Shown here piece by piece: positions 47,154 through 56,712 of a DNA stretch of 64,000 nucleotides (its first letter is position 1; every line of letters starts with the position of its first letter). Source of the stretch: Morganella morganii H1r (GTDB lineage Bacteria > Pseudomonadota > Gammaproteobacteria > Enterobacterales > Enterobacteriaceae); assembly GCF_000633515.1 (NCBI RefSeq), contig NZ_AYMP01000024.1, forward strand, positions 1 through 64,000, in the 5' to 3' direction. The notes under the pieces were generated by a model, which was given only the letters and a program-made list of their open reading frames with translations, did no database searches and was not told the DNA's origin. The translations under genes and the position numbers were made by a program.

Positions 47154-48077
47154 ATGCTGCCCGCCCACGAGTACGCCAATGATCTGATTTTATTTGCGCT
47201 GATTGTGGATTGCGGCTCCTTCAGTAAAGCGGCGGAAATGGCCGGTATCACCGGCTCCGTACTCAGTAAGCGGGTAGGACGGCTGGAAAAAGCGCTCGGC
47301 GCCCGTCTTCTGTACCGCACCACCCGCAGCCTCTCTGTCACGGAAAACGGCCGCGTGCTGTATCAGCATGCCAAATCCCTTACCGGCCAGGTTCACAGCG
47401 CCCTGCAGGCGGTCAGTGCCAATAGTGATGAGCTGACCGGGCTTATCCGTATGTCAGTGCCCACTATCTCCGGAGAGCTGGTTCTCAGTGATAGTGTGGC
47501 GGAATTTTGTGAAAAATACCCGAATGTGAAAGTGGAAATGCATCTGGAGAACCGGTTTGTTGACCTGGTGAATGAACGAATTGACCTGGCTATCCGCACC
47601 GGTATGATGAGTGACTCCAGCCTGATAGCCCGCCCGCTGATTGACTCTCACTGGGTGATCCTTGCCTCCCCCCGCTATCTGGAAAAACACCCCGCGCCGC
47701 AGAATCCGGAAGATTTACTGACACACAACTGCCTCACATACACCTATCAGCAGAGCGGGACCTCAAACTGGCTGATGCGCCGCCCGGACACCGGTGAAAT
47801 CTATGAATTGCAGGTAAGCGGTAATATCGCGTTCAATAATGCCCGCGCCATCCGCAAAGCGCTGCTCAGCGGTCACGGTATCGCCATGGTGCCGCGCTGT
47901 ATGGTGCATGAGGATCTGGAGGCCGGATTGCTGACCGAAGTCCTGCCGGGTTACAGCGGTAAAAAACTCGGCGTGTATGCCGTATATCCTTACACCCGTC
48001 ATCTGCCGGTGAAAATCCGCCTGCTGATCGATCATATTCAGCAGTCATATCAGGCAATCCGTCCTTATTTCGGCTGA
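47154..48077 (+). CDS. LysR-family transcriptional regulator
   Basis: A 307-residue regulator with a LysR winged helix (FSKAAEMAGITGSVLSKRVG, then LGARLLYRTTRSLSVTENGR) and a two-lobed effector domain (LVNERIDLAIRTGMM). ATG at 47154 has GGAGG 8 nt ahead. It precedes the lactate operon on the same strand with a 320-bp gap; E. coli uses the GntR-type LldR, absent here, so this protein might take that place, but there is no direct proof. Confidence 0.88.
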   Translation: MLPAHEYANDLILFALIVDCGSFSKAAEMAGITGSVLSKRVGRLEKALGARLLYRTTRSLSVTENGRVLYQHAKSLTGQVHSALQAVSANSDELTGLIRMSVPTISGELVLSDSVAEFCEKYPNVKVEMHLENRFVDLVNERIDLAIRTGMMSDSSLIARPLIDSHWVILASPRYLEKHPAPQNPEDLLTHNCLTYTYQQSGTSNWLMRRPDTGEIYELQVSGNIAFNNARAIRKALLSGHGIAMVPRCMVHEDLEAGLLTEVLPGYSGKKLGVYAVYPYTRHLPVKIRLLIDHIQQSYQAIRPYFG

Positions 48078-48401
48078 CAGATTCAGGATTGTTATCTGTT
48101 CATGCCTGCGGATTAGTCGATTTTTGGAATTTCTCTATTGACCGTTATGGCCTAATTAATGTGACCCCGTCCTTTCATCATACAAATTAACCCATTAACC
48201 TACTGATAAATAACATTTTTTCATTTCCTTTCTTCACCTGATTTTCTGCCTTTTTCGTCATTTCCTGCCCGCACTGAATTGTTAAGAAAATGCAGCATAG
48301 ATAATTCTTTTTGGTTGTGATTAAAATAATTCTGTAATAAAAATTTAACGAATCCTGCATGCAATATTAATTTTAAAACAATAATAATGTCAGAGGGCTT
48401 T
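48078..48401. other. Lactate operon upstream region
   Basis: AT-rich 320 bp with the promoter of lldP. TGTGATTAAAATAATTC near 48317 resembles half a CRP site. No convincing operator dyad or gene was found. Confidence 0.3.
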
Positions 48402-49982
48402 ATGGCTATTTTTTTCAGTCTTGCACCGATCGTGATGTTAATCTGGATGATGACAAAACGCCGCAGTATCCCTTCTTACGCCGCATTACCTTTCACCGCC
48501 GCCGTGGTGTTCTGTATCCAGCTGTTCTGGTTTAAAACGGATCTCACACTGCTGAGTGCGAATATTGTCACCGCCTTTATTTCTGTGCTGACACCGATCA
48601 CCATCATTGCCGGGGCAATTATGCTCAATAAGCTGATGCAGGTGAGCGGCGCGGAAAATGTGGTACGCAGCTGGCTGGAAAATATCAGCCCGAATCCGGT
48701 GGCGCAGCTGATGATTATCGGCTGGGCATTCGCCTTTACCATTGAGGGCGCAAGCGGGTTCGGTACCCCCGCCGCTATCGCCGCACCAATCCTGGTCGGT
48801 CTCGGCTTCCCGGCCATGCGGGTTGCCCTGCTGACGCTGGTGATGAACTCCGTGCCGGTCTCGTTCGGCGCCGTCGGTACCCCGACCTGGTTTGGTTTTG
48901 CCAACCTCGGGCTGAGTGAGGAGAGTGTTTATCAGATAAGCCACTACTCCGCGCTGATCCACTTTGTCGCTGCATTTGTGATCCCGCTGCTGGCGCTGCG
49001 TTTTATTGTCAGCTGGCAGGAAATCCGCCGCAATATCGTGTTTATTCTGATCAGCGTGCTCGCCTGTACCGTGCCGTATCTGCTGCTGGCACAGGTCAAC
49101 TATGAGTTCCCGGCGCTGCTCGGCGGAGCTATCGGCCTCGGGATCTCGGTGGTGACTGCCCGTGCCGGTATCGGCCTGACCCGCACAGAACAAAAAACAG
49201 AGAAAAAAGTGATCCCGTTCGGGCAGGTTATCAAAGCGATGACCCCGACCCTGCTGCTGATCGGTATTCTGATTGTTACCCGCATCCACCAGCTCGGCCT
49301 GAAAGGGCTGCTCAACAGCACTAACGTGATTTGGGAAGGAACAATCGGTTTCCTGGGCCATATCACGCTGAGTGATGCACTGATTGTCCACCTGAGCAAT
49401 GTATTCGGTACCCCGGCGGCGGCAGACTATAAAACCCTGTACGTCCCGGCGCTGATCCCGTTCTTCCTCGTGGTATTTATCGGTATTTTCCTGTTCCGCC
49501 TGAAACGGACGCAGGTAAAAACCATGTTTGTGCAGACCGCACAGCAGACCAACAAACCGTTTATTGCCCTGTTTGGCGCGCTGATTATGGTAAACCTGAT
49601 GATGCAGGGTGGCGAAAATGCGCCGGTTTACATTATCGGCCGCTCACTGGCGGGAGCCACCGGCGAGAGCTGGATCTACTTTGCCTCTTATCTCGGCGCA
49701 CTCGGGTCATTCTTCTCCGGCTCCAATACCGTGTCCAACCTGACCTTCGGCGGTATCCAGCAGTCGATCGCGCAAACCACCGGACTGAATGTCAATTTAA
49801 CCCTCGCGCTCCAGTCTGTCGGCGGTGCGATGGGGAACATGGTGTGTCTGAATAATATTATCGCTGTCTGCACCATCCTCGGTATTACCAACGCCGAAGG
49901 GTCAATTATCAAAAAGACTGTGGTTCCGATGTTTATCTACGGCGTGATTGCCGCCGTGATGGCACTGATACTGACCCTGTAA
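48402..49982 (+). CDS. lldP: L-lactate permease
   Basis: A 526-residue LctP-family permease with ~13 membrane helices. Family blocks include GWAFAFTIEGASGFGTPAAI, SVPVSFGAVGTPTWFGFANL and GSFFSGSNTVSNLTFGGIQQ. It imports L-lactate (and probably D-lactate or glycolate) with protons. ATG at 48402 has AGAGG 6 nt ahead and is preferred to 48387. lldD follows after 46 nt. Confidence 0.93.
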   Translation: MAIFFSLAPIVMLIWMMTKRRSIPSYAALPFTAAVVFCIQLFWFKTDLTLLSANIVTAFISVLTPITIIAGAIMLNKLMQVSGAENVVRSWLENISPNPVAQLMIIGWAFAFTIEGASGFGTPAAIAAPILVGLGFPAMRVALLTLVMNSVPVSFGAVGTPTWFGFANLGLSEESVYQISHYSALIHFVAAFVIPLLALRFIVSWQEIRRNIVFILISVLACTVPYLLLAQVNYEFPALLGGAIGLGISVVTARAGIGLTRTEQKTEKKVIPFGQVIKAMTPTLLLIGILIVTRIHQLGLKGLLNSTNVIWEGTIGFLGHITLSDALIVHLSNVFGTPAAADYKTLYVPALIPFFLVVFIGIFLFRLKRTQVKTMFVQTAQQTNKPFIALFGALIMVNLMMQGGENAPVYIIGRSLAGATGESWIYFASYLGALGSFFSGSNTVSNLTFGGIQQSIAQTTGLNVNLTLALQSVGGAMGNMVCLNNIIAVCTILGITNAEGSIIKKTVVPMFIYGVIAAVMALILTL

Positions 49983-50028
49983 CCGGGCACAGTGCTGAAT
50001 TTGTTACATACATATACAGGTATTTAAG

Positions 50029-51171
50029 ATGATTATTTCCGCTTCAACAGACTACCGGGCGGCCGCCGAATCCAGACTGCCACCCTTCCTGTTTCACTAT
50101 ATTGACGGCGGGGCGTATGCCGAGCATACCCTGAAGCGCAATACGGCGGATCTGGCGGATATCGCCCTGCGTCAGCGGGTGCTGCGCGATATGTCGTCTC
50201 TCAGTCTGGAAACTGAACTGTTCGGGGAAAAACTGGCGATGCCGGTTGCCCTGGCGCCGGTCGGGCTGACCGGCATGTACGCGCGGCGCGGTGAAGTGCA
50301 GGCGGCGAAGGCAGCGGCCAATAAAGGCGTGCCGTTTACCCTGTCCACCGTCTCCGTATGCCCGATTGAGGAAGTTGCCCCGGCGATTGAGCGCCCGATG
50401 TGGTTCCAGCTCTATGTGCTGCGCGATCGCGGTTTTATGAAAAATGCCCTTGAGCGCGCCAAAGCCGCCGGGGTCAAAACGCTGGTCTTTACCGTTGATA
50501 TGCCGGTACCGGGAGCGCGTTACCGTGATGCTCATTCCGGGATGAGCGGCCCGAATGCCGCCATTCGCCGCGTGTTACAGGCGATGGTTCACCCGCGCTG
50601 GGCGCTGGATGTCGGCGTACTCGGTAAACCGCATGATCTGGGTAATATCTCGGTCTATCGCGGCGCACCGACCAAACTGGAAGATTATATCGGCTGGCTG
50701 GGGGCAAACTTCGATCCGTCCATTTCCTGGAAAGATCTGGAATGGATCCGCGAGTTCTGGGAAGGCCCGATGATTATCAAAGGAATTCTGGACCCGGAAG
50801 ATGCGAAAGATGCAGTGCGTTTCGGCGCTGACGGTATTGTAGTGTCAAACCACGGCGGCCGTCAGCTCGACGGTGTGCTCTCCACCGCCCGCGCCCTGCC
50901 TGCTATTGCCGATGCGGTGAAATCGGATATCACTATTCTGAGTGATTCCGGGATCCGCAACGGCCTTGATGTGGTGCGGATGCTGGCGCTGGGGGCGGAT
51001 TCTGTCCTGCTGGGTCGTGCTTTTGTCTACGCCCTCGCGGCACAGGGACAGGCGGGTGTCGAAAATCTGCTGGATCTGATTGATAAAGAGATGCGCGTGG
51101 CAATGACACTGACCGGTGCAAAAACCATCCGTGATATCACCCGCGACTCGCTGGTTAATCTGCCCGGCTGA
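50029..51171 (+). CDS. lldD: L-lactate dehydrogenase (FMN, quinone-linked)
   Basis: A 380-residue flavin enzyme of the alpha-hydroxy-acid oxidase family. [51 protein letters not shown] (catalytic His and substrate Arg) and [19 protein letters not shown] with [12 protein letters not shown] (FMN phosphate) are all present. It oxidises L-lactate to pyruvate at the inner membrane and feeds the quinone pool. Second gene of the lactate operon; a terminator follows. Confidence 0.95.
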   Translation: MIISASTDYRAAAESRLPPFLFHYIDGGAYAEHTLKRNTADLADIALRQRVLRDMSSLSLETELFGEKLAMPVALAPVGLTGMYARRGEVQAAKAAANKGVPFTLSTVSVCPIEEVAPAIERPMWFQLYVLRDRGFMKNALERAKAAGVKTLVFTVDMPVPGARYRDAHSGMSGPNAAIRRVLQAMVHPRWALDVGVLGKPHDLGNISVYRGAPTKLEDYIGWLGANFDPSISWKDLEWIREFWEGPMIIKGILDPEDAKDAVRFGADGIVVSNHGGRQLDGVLSTARALPAIADAVKSDITILSDSGIRNGLDVVRMLALGADSVLLGRAFVYALAAQGQAGVENLLDLIDKEMRVAMTLTGAKTIRDITRDSLVNLPG

Positions 51172-51192
51172 TCCGTTTTTTTACTTTTCAGC

Positions 51193-51221
51193 AAAAGCCA
51201 CTCCCGTGAGTGGCTTTTTTG
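51193..51221 (+). terminator. Rho-independent terminator after lldD
   Basis: AAAGCCACTC-CCGT-GAGTGGCTTT stem running into six Ts. Confidence 0.9.
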
Positions 51222-51527
51222 TTTTATGTGGTTTTCTTGTGTTAACTGCCCGATTAATTATGATCAAACTCACACAAAACAACATAAAGCAAAATAATTA
51301 GCTAATAATTAAACGGAATTAAATATAACAGAATTACCAAAAAACCAGCTGATAACACTAATAAATGGACACATCATCGCTATTTTCCCCGGATTGAATC
51401 AATTCAGTGATTATTTCATAAACAACGCATCCTATTTTGATGTGTTGATTTACGTTGTTATCCCAAGCAATATCAACAAAAAACAACAATAAGTCGTTAC
51501 TTACCCTGAACCCCCTGAGGTCCGATT
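51222..51527. promoter_or_regulatory. Promoter region of EIIC-like operon with inverted repeat
   Basis: AT-rich 300 bp without a gene. TGTTGAT (51443-51449) and ATCAACA (51472-51478) form a 7-bp inverted repeat, and the word AAACAACA or close variants recurs (around 51275, 51420 and 51484). Such A/C-rich repeated words are typical of DeoR-family operators, and a DeoR gene ends this operon. Confidence 0.4.
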
Positions 51528-53102
51528 ATGAAAAAAATTGTCATACTGGGCAGTAGTGGCGGGAACCTGTACAACCTCGGTGGTGCAGATCCTGAAAAAC
51601 TTCTGAGCGAAATCTACACGCAATGTCAGTCCGCCGGTGTGTCTGTTGCCGCAGTGCAGTTTATTGCAGCACAGGCGTCGATGGATGTTGCCAAACCCTC
51701 TACCGCCGCCGCGGTGTATACCCTGACCGATTCTGATGCTGTACCTGCAATCACGTTCTCCGGCACCCTCGCGGAAGTGAATGATGCAGTGCGCGGCAGT
51801 GATGAACAGATTGCCCGGCTGATAGAACAGGGCGATATCGACGGCATCATTATTATGAGCGGCGATCCGCACAACGCCAACCGCCTGGCACTTCAGGCTG
51901 CGGCGGAAAAGAAAGTGCCGATCGCCGGTACCGGCGGTACCTCAATGGCCCATATCGCCGCCGCCGGTGCCAATGTGATTGCCACCTCCGGCACCACCGG
52001 TACCACCAGCAGAACCCGGGCGATTTCATTTATCTCCTCCCTGTGCAAACACTGGGGGATTAAATTCCGTCCGGTACTGGGCAGTGCAGGCAGCACCGGC
52101 GGGCCGTCTGATAAGAGCCTGCTTAAACGGATGAATATCCGCGGCATTATGATCCCCGCCCTGCCCGGCTTTATTGCCATGGCGATTGTGCTGGCGCTGA
52201 GCCACATCCCCGGGCTGGAAAGCCTGGATGCGATTTTCCAGCTGCTGCTTAAAGGATTGCCGGTGATTGTGGCGGTGATTGCCGCCAAACAGGTTTCCGA
52301 ACTGGATGAGGTTTCGATTGTTTCCGGGGTTGTCGCCGGGGTGCTCTCGGTAGAGGGGGGGCTGATCGGCGGGATCGCAGGCGGGATTATGGCGGGTATT
52401 TTTGTCCGTTACCTGTTTGCCCTGTGCATCAGCTGGAAATTCCCGATGACCACTGTCAACATCGTGGCGGGCGGGATTTCCGGTCTGGCCGCCGGTCTTA
52501 TCATGTTCTACTTCCTCAGCCCGCTGGCACTGCTGGCCGGTAACTACATCAAACTGGCACTGGAAAGCACCCTCGCGTTCAGTCCGGTACTGGCAGGTCT
52601 GCTGGCGGGTCTGGTTATCTGGCCTGCGATCCTCGGCGGTGTTTATCACGCGGTGATCCTGCCGCTGGTGCTGCTTGAGATGGAAAAAACCGGTGTCAGC
52701 TTCCTCGGCGCGGTGGATATGGTCGGGCTGGTGATGGTTGCCGCCGGTATTAACCTGGCAAACGTTATTGCCCCGCGTGAACGCAGTGAGGCCGCTGTCG
52801 CCGCCCCGGGACTGCTTATCAATCTGGGATTCGGCACCTTTGTGGAATCGGCGTATCCCTTCATGTTTGCCAACAAAATCGTGTTCGGCGGTGCCATTCT
52901 CTCCGCCGGGATCGGCGGCATGATGCTCGGCATGTTTAATGTCAAAGGGGTGGCGTATGTACCGGCGTTTGCCTCTCCGTTCTTATCCAGTAACGCACTT
53001 TACATGGCGCTGACCATGACCGTGATTCTGGTTTTAACCTGCGCCATTACTGTCATCGCCAACCGTTTCAGTGCCGTGACAACCGTGAAAGCCGCAGGCT
53101 GA
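51528..53102 (+). CDS. PTS EIIC-like permease fused to an unknown soluble domain
   Basis: A 524-residue protein of two parts. Residues 1-~185 are soluble and Rossmann-like: KKIVILGSSGGNLYNLGGAD, then GDIDGIIIMSGDPHN and VPIAGTGGTSMAHIAAAGAN. The rest has ~9 membrane helices with the look of an EIIC of the fructose/gat type (GLPVIVAVIAAKQVSELDEV, SVEGGLIGGIAGGIMAGIFV, FGTFVESAYPFMFANKIVFG). No EIIA or EIIB domain with a phosphorylated His or Cys is present here or in the neighbours. It could need distant PTS partners or be a PTS-derived transporter of another kind. Downstream enzymes suggest the substrate is a phosphorylated or phosphorylatable sugar-like compound. First gene of its operon. 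Confidence 0.8.
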   Translation: MKKIVILGSSGGNLYNLGGADPEKLLSEIYTQCQSAGVSVAAVQFIAAQASMDVAKPSTAAAVYTLTDSDAVPAITFSGTLAEVNDAVRGSDEQIARLIEQGDIDGIIIMSGDPHNANRLALQAAAEKKVPIAGTGGTSMAHIAAAGANVIATSGTTGTTSRTRAISFISSLCKHWGIKFRPVLGSAGSTGGPSDKSLLKRMNIRGIMIPALPGFIAMAIVLALSHIPGLESLDAIFQLLLKGLPVIVAVIAAKQVSELDEVSIVSGVVAGVLSVEGGLIGGIAGGIMAGIFVRYLFALCISWKFPMTTVNIVAGGISGLAAGLIMFYFLSPLALLAGNYIKLALESTLAFSPVLAGLLAGLVIWPAILGGVYHAVILPLVLLEMEKTGVSFLGAVDMVGLVMVAAGINLANVIAPRERSEAAVAAPGLLINLGFGTFVESAYPFMFANKIVFGGAILSAGIGGMMLGMFNVKGVAYVPAFASPFLSSNALYMALTMTVILVLTCAITVIANRFSAVTTVKAAG

Positions 53103-53129
53103 TGCAAAGACACCACAGCAAATAATAAG

Positions 53130-53145
53130 TGTGAAAAATATCACA
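53130..53145 (+). promoter_or_regulatory. CRP (cAMP receptor protein) site
   Basis: TGTGAAAAATATCACA fits the CRP consensus TGTGA-N6-TCACA exactly. It lies between the EIIC-like and TIM-barrel genes, centred 88 bp before the latter's start codon, so it may drive an internal promoter under carbon control. A small hairpin (53170-53189) sits between it and the gene. Confidence 0.65.
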
Positions 53146-53225
53146 CGCCAACACCAGGGCTTTATGAAAACGGCATCTTCGGGTGCCGTCATACAAAAAC
53201 ACAAAAAAAGTAATAAGAGGTTGAT

Positions 53226-54068
53226 ATGTTTATAGGTGATATGAATAAAAAACGTGAACAGGCCATGGCGAAAGTCAGAAATGCTATTGCGCTGCACAAC
53301 GGGCAGACTCTGCTCAGCACGGGTATCACCGGTGATGACGCGCGACTGGCGAAAGCAGTGTGTGATGCCGGGGTCAAAATGCTGGAGCCGAACCATCCGG
53401 CGCTGGCGCTGGCACGCGGACACCGTGGCGTGAATAACATGCACGCCGCCGAGCAGATCCGCCATGAAATTTCCACCGCGCAGATGGCGGAAGCTGTCAA
53501 CGGTATCCGCAACGTGATCCCGGATGATGTCTTTATTACAGTCGGGATTGCCGGCGGATTCACCGAAACCATCCCGGTGCCGGTAACAGAAGAAGATATT
53601 TTGCAGATCGCCCGCGCCGGAGCGGACGGCCTGCACACCCATAAATCCACCTTTGAAGATCTGGCAGATATTGTCAGTCTCGCACACCGCTTCGGCCTGA
53701 CCGTGGATGCTTACATCGGGCACCCGGACGATCTGCACACCTTCGGTATCCCGGCGGAAACCCCGGAAGAGGTCGCGGAAGTGGCGAAGAAAATGGAAGC
53801 CATCGGCGTGGATATGATCGGCCTGATGACCGGTATGAGCTACGAGGGCGTGGCTGCCGGTGAAATTCCGGAGCAGATTAAAGCCCGGCTGAAAGCGTTA
53901 GTCGGCGCGGTCAGCGTCCCGACACTGGCAGAAGGCGGTATTAACGTTGCCAATGCCAAAGCGTTTAAAGAAACCGGGGTGAATATTTTAGTGGTCGGCA
54001 CCGCGATTGATAACGTGGTGTGTCAGGCGGCCGCACAGGTCACTCAATCCTTTATTCATCACAACTGA
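53226..54068 (+). CDS. TIM-barrel phosphosugar-type enzyme, unassigned
   Basis: A 280-residue protein that looks like an alpha/beta barrel. The C-terminal SVPTLAEGGINVANAKAFKE then GVNILVVGTAID is the phosphate-binding pair of loops seen in ribulose-phosphate epimerase and hexulose-phosphate synthase relatives. Other possible active-site pieces are GADGLHTHKSTFEDL, AYIGHPDDLHTF and DMIGLMTGMSYEG. No named family recognised with certainty; an aldolase, epimerase or synthase acting on the substrate imported by the EIIC-like protein is likely. AGAGG precedes the ATG. Followed by a HAD phosphatase 43 nt later. Confidence 0.75.
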   Translation: MFIGDMNKKREQAMAKVRNAIALHNGQTLLSTGITGDDARLAKAVCDAGVKMLEPNHPALALARGHRGVNNMHAAEQIRHEISTAQMAEAVNGIRNVIPDDVFITVGIAGGFTETIPVPVTEEDILQIARAGADGLHTHKSTFEDLADIVSLAHRFGLTVDAYIGHPDDLHTFGIPAETPEEVAEVAKKMEAIGVDMIGLMTGMSYEGVAAGEIPEQIKARLKALVGAVSVPTLAEGGINVANAKAFKETGVNILVVGTAIDNVVCQAAAQVTQSFIHHN

Positions 54069-54111
54069 CTGGATTTCCAATGCGGGGGCACGGCTCCCGC
54101 TGAGGCTTTTT

Positions 54112-54921
54112 ATGACCACACTGGCTATCGATCTCGACGGCACACTTTTACATCCGGATAACCGTATTTCAGAGGGCAACCGCCGTGCACTGCTGGCGCT
54201 GCCGCCGGAAACGGATATTGTGATCTGCTCTGCCCGCCCGCTGCGGGCAATTTTGTCTCTGACAGACAGCGCCGGGCTGCTTCCGGTACTCCGGGCTATC
54301 GGTGCCTGTAACGGCGCGGTTATATATGACTGCCGCACACAAGCCGTTCTCAGCCGGACTGCCCTCTCTCCGGACGTGTTATCCGCACTGCAGCACCTGC
54401 TCACCACCGGCTGGCATGCTTTCGGGGAGGATGCGCTGCTCTGTCCGCCGGGGGAAATATCAGAATACACCATTCATGAAGCTGAATTATTCGGCCTGCC
54501 AATACAAACGCTCACGGCAGACGATATTTTCAGCCGGACAGATATCATTAAAATCACCCTGTGCGGGGAAACGGTATCCCTGCGGCAACGGGCTGACATT
54601 CTTCGCCCGCAGTTACCGGCGGAGATAAGCGCATTCTTTACCGATCAACACTATTTTGAACTGGTACCGGCATCCGTGAGCAAAGGACATACCCTGCGTA
54701 TACTGGCGGAGTGCGGTATTCTCCGGCCGGGAACCATCATGGCCATCGGGGATCAGGAAAATGATCTTTCTTTATTTGCCGCAGCGGATCTGCGCGTGGC
54801 AATGGGCAATGCCGTACCGGCACTGAAGCAGGCCGCCGGATACATTACCGCTGACTGCCGGGAAGATGGCGTTGCTGCCGCACTTCGGCATTACAGGGCG
54901 GCATTTCGCAACGGCGCATAA
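54112..54921 (+). CDS. Cof-type HAD phosphatase
   Basis: A 269-residue haloacid dehalogenase of the Cof/IIB class. [17 protein letters not shown] carries the nucleophile and acid Asp; CSARPLRAI is motif II; a C2-type cap follows; SKGHTLRIL has the motif III Lys; [20 protein letters not shown] is motif IV. It would hydrolyse a sugar phosphate, perhaps relieving phosphosugar stress from the pathway. The ATG at 54112 starts the conserved motif; the open frame upstream overlaps the TIM-barrel gene. Confidence 0.9.
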   Translation: MTTLAIDLDGTLLHPDNRISEGNRRALLALPPETDIVICSARPLRAILSLTDSAGLLPVLRAIGACNGAVIYDCRTQAVLSRTALSPDVLSALQHLLTTGWHAFGEDALLCPPGEISEYTIHEAELFGLPIQTLTADDIFSRTDIIKITLCGETVSLRQRADILRPQLPAEISAFFTDQHYFELVPASVSKGHTLRILAECGILRPGTIMAIGDQENDLSLFAAADLRVAMGNAVPALKQAAGYITADCREDGVAAALRHYRAAFRNGA

Positions 54922-54964
54922 TGCGCTAATATTGTTCATGTTTACGAGTGTGATGAGAACGGTC

Positions 54965-55720
54965 ATGAATCCGATAAAAAGAAAGGAATACATTCTCGAT
55001 TTGCTGAATCAGCAAGGGGAAGTCAGTGTGCAGGATCTTGCTGATACGCTGAATGTCACCTCTGAGACGATCCGCCGTGACCTCTCCATTCTGGAGAAAG
55101 AAGGCGAGATCATCAAAATCCACGGCGGGGCGATGAAGAAAAAGAGTATCAGCGAAGGCAGCTTCGAACAGCGGCTGGAACTGAACCGTGAGGAAAAAAT
55201 GATCCTCGCGCGCTATGCTGCCGGGCTGATTTCTGAGCATGACACACTGTATATCGATTCCTGTTCGACAACCCTGCTGTTTTCCGCGCAGTTACCGGCG
55301 ATTGCGTTTACCGTTTTCACCAATTCCGCCCTTATCGCGGATAAAATTGCCTCGCAGAACCCGCTGGCGAAAGTGTATGTGCTGGGCGGTGAATACAGCC
55401 ATGAATTCCGGGCCAATCTCGGCGTGAAAACCCTGCATGAAATTGACCATATTTATGCGGACTTTGCCTTTGTCGGCGCAGGCGGCGTGCGTGATGAAGG
55501 TATTCTGGTCAAAAGTGTCGAAGAAGGCATGATCGCACGGAAAATGCTGGAAAAAAGTAAACAGAAAGTCATCCTGGCCGACTCCAGTAAATTCGGCCAG
55601 CAGGGGATTTTAAAGATCGCAGAAATTGCCGTTATCGATAAAATTATCTGTGACGATAAATGGCAGAAAGCGCACGAATTCCGTGAAAAATATCCGGAAA
55701 AAGTGGTTATCGTGCCGTGA
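54965..55720 (+). CDS. DeoR-family repressor
   Basis: A 251-residue regulator. The helix-turn-helix ([20 protein letters not shown]) and following [11 protein letters not shown] are diagnostic for DeoR. The DeoRC sensor domain has [29 protein letters not shown] and [13 protein letters not shown], the site that binds phosphosugars. The ATG at 54965 was chosen because it begins the usual [11 protein letters not shown] lead; 54953 is possible. It closes the EIIC/TIM/HAD operon and presumably represses it until a phosphorylated intermediate accumulates. Confidence 0.9.
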   Translation: MNPIKRKEYILDLLNQQGEVSVQDLADTLNVTSETIRRDLSILEKEGEIIKIHGGAMKKKSISEGSFEQRLELNREEKMILARYAAGLISEHDTLYIDSCSTTLLFSAQLPAIAFTVFTNSALIADKIASQNPLAKVYVLGGEYSHEFRANLGVKTLHEIDHIYADFAFVGAGGVRDEGILVKSVEEGMIARKMLEKSKQKVILADSSKFGQQGILKIAEIAVIDKIICDDKWQKAHEFREKYPEKVVIVP

Positions 55721-55722
55721 TC

Positions 55723-56400
55723 TTACGGCTGTGCCGGTTCACGGTGATGGCCGGTCATCCGCCCGTCTTTCATCACCACATTGAGGCTGCCGTTATAAAA
55801 CTCCGCCAGGAATACAGTCTCAGGATCATCAATGCCCTGCTGTTTCAGGCAGCCAGCCAGCCACTCCTCATCATGACCAATCTGTTCCAGCTCATGTTTG
55901 CGCGGCACGCCGTCCTTCATCACAATGACAGACGGCATCTGTGACTGGTCACAAATCACCGTCAGCTGACCGTCCGGCTCTATCTGCGCATAATATACAT
56001 CACGGAATGAGTAGATCCCCTGTGCATGCATGCGGGAGGTGATATTCAGAATATCGATTTTATTGCGCTTCTCATGAATGCTGTCCATGATAAACGCCCC
56101 GTTTTTAATAATCGGGATCGGGTTACCGATAGTCACCGCCCGCAGTACACTGATATGTTTGCTGACCCAATTGATTATGCTGATAAAACTCACGCCCATC
56201 AGCAGAATAATAATATATTGCGTCAGCGGAATGGTATCACTGTAAATAACACCGCCGATAATGCCGCCCAGTACAAAGTTGCCGATAAAATCAACCGGTG
56301 TCATTTGTGATAATTGGGTTTTCCCGGAGATATTCATGTGGGTTAACACAATAACAAAACCGATGAGAAATTTAACGATAACCAGCAGATAATATGTCAT
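55723..56400 (-). CDS. DUF421 (YetF-like) membrane protein
   Basis: A 225-residue protein with three N-terminal membrane helices (YLLVIVKFLIGFVIVLTHMN, then QMTPVDFIGNFVLGGIIGGV and a third) and the DUF421 cytosolic domain (SVLRAVTIGNPIPIIKNGAF, MHAQGIYSFRDVYYAQIEPD). Related YetF/YdfS proteins of Bacillus are linked to spore membrane and phosphatidylserine functions, but the enterobacterial members are uncharacterised. Convergent with the DeoR gene, 2 bp between stops. Confidence 0.87.
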   Translation of the reverse strand: MTYYLLVIVKFLIGFVIVLTHMNISGKTQLSQMTPVDFIGNFVLGGIIGGVIYSDTIPLTQYIIILLMGVSFISIINWVSKHISVLRAVTIGNPIPIIKNGAFIMDSIHEKRNKIDILNITSRMHAQGIYSFRDVYYAQIEPDGQLTVICDQSQMPSVIVMKDGVPRKHELEQIGHDEEWLAGCLKQQGIDDPETVFLAEFYNGSLNVVMKDGRMTGHHREPAQP

Positions 56401-56712
56401 GGTATTTCCTTACACTGACAAATGTCGATAACCAACTGAAATAAAACACATTAATGTGTTACGCGTATAAAACCACGTTCTGTATTGATATTACCGGATA
56501 TTGTTATACTGCGGGATATTATTTTAGGGCGTTACTGATAAATTTCCCCCCGGTGCTATACAACCGGCGCTTCATTATTCTATGCTGAAAAGGATAACCC
56601 TGACAGAAAATTATATCTGTCAGCAGGCTGCCTGATTTTATTATATAATCAATAATCACGGACACGATGTTATCCGGTTATTTTACTCAGTATTGCTGAA
56701 GAGGAGTTAATC
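56401..56712. other. Divergent intergenic region
   Basis: About 310 bp holding promoters for the leftward DUF421 gene and rightward lipoprotein gene. No gene, repeat or clear operator seen. Confidence 0.3.

Noticed and set aside
48486-49391. 301-codon frame opposite the lactate permease gene
   Set aside because: Mirror of a membrane-protein gene; the product is a low-complexity His/Gln/Asp-rich sequence with no plausible fold.
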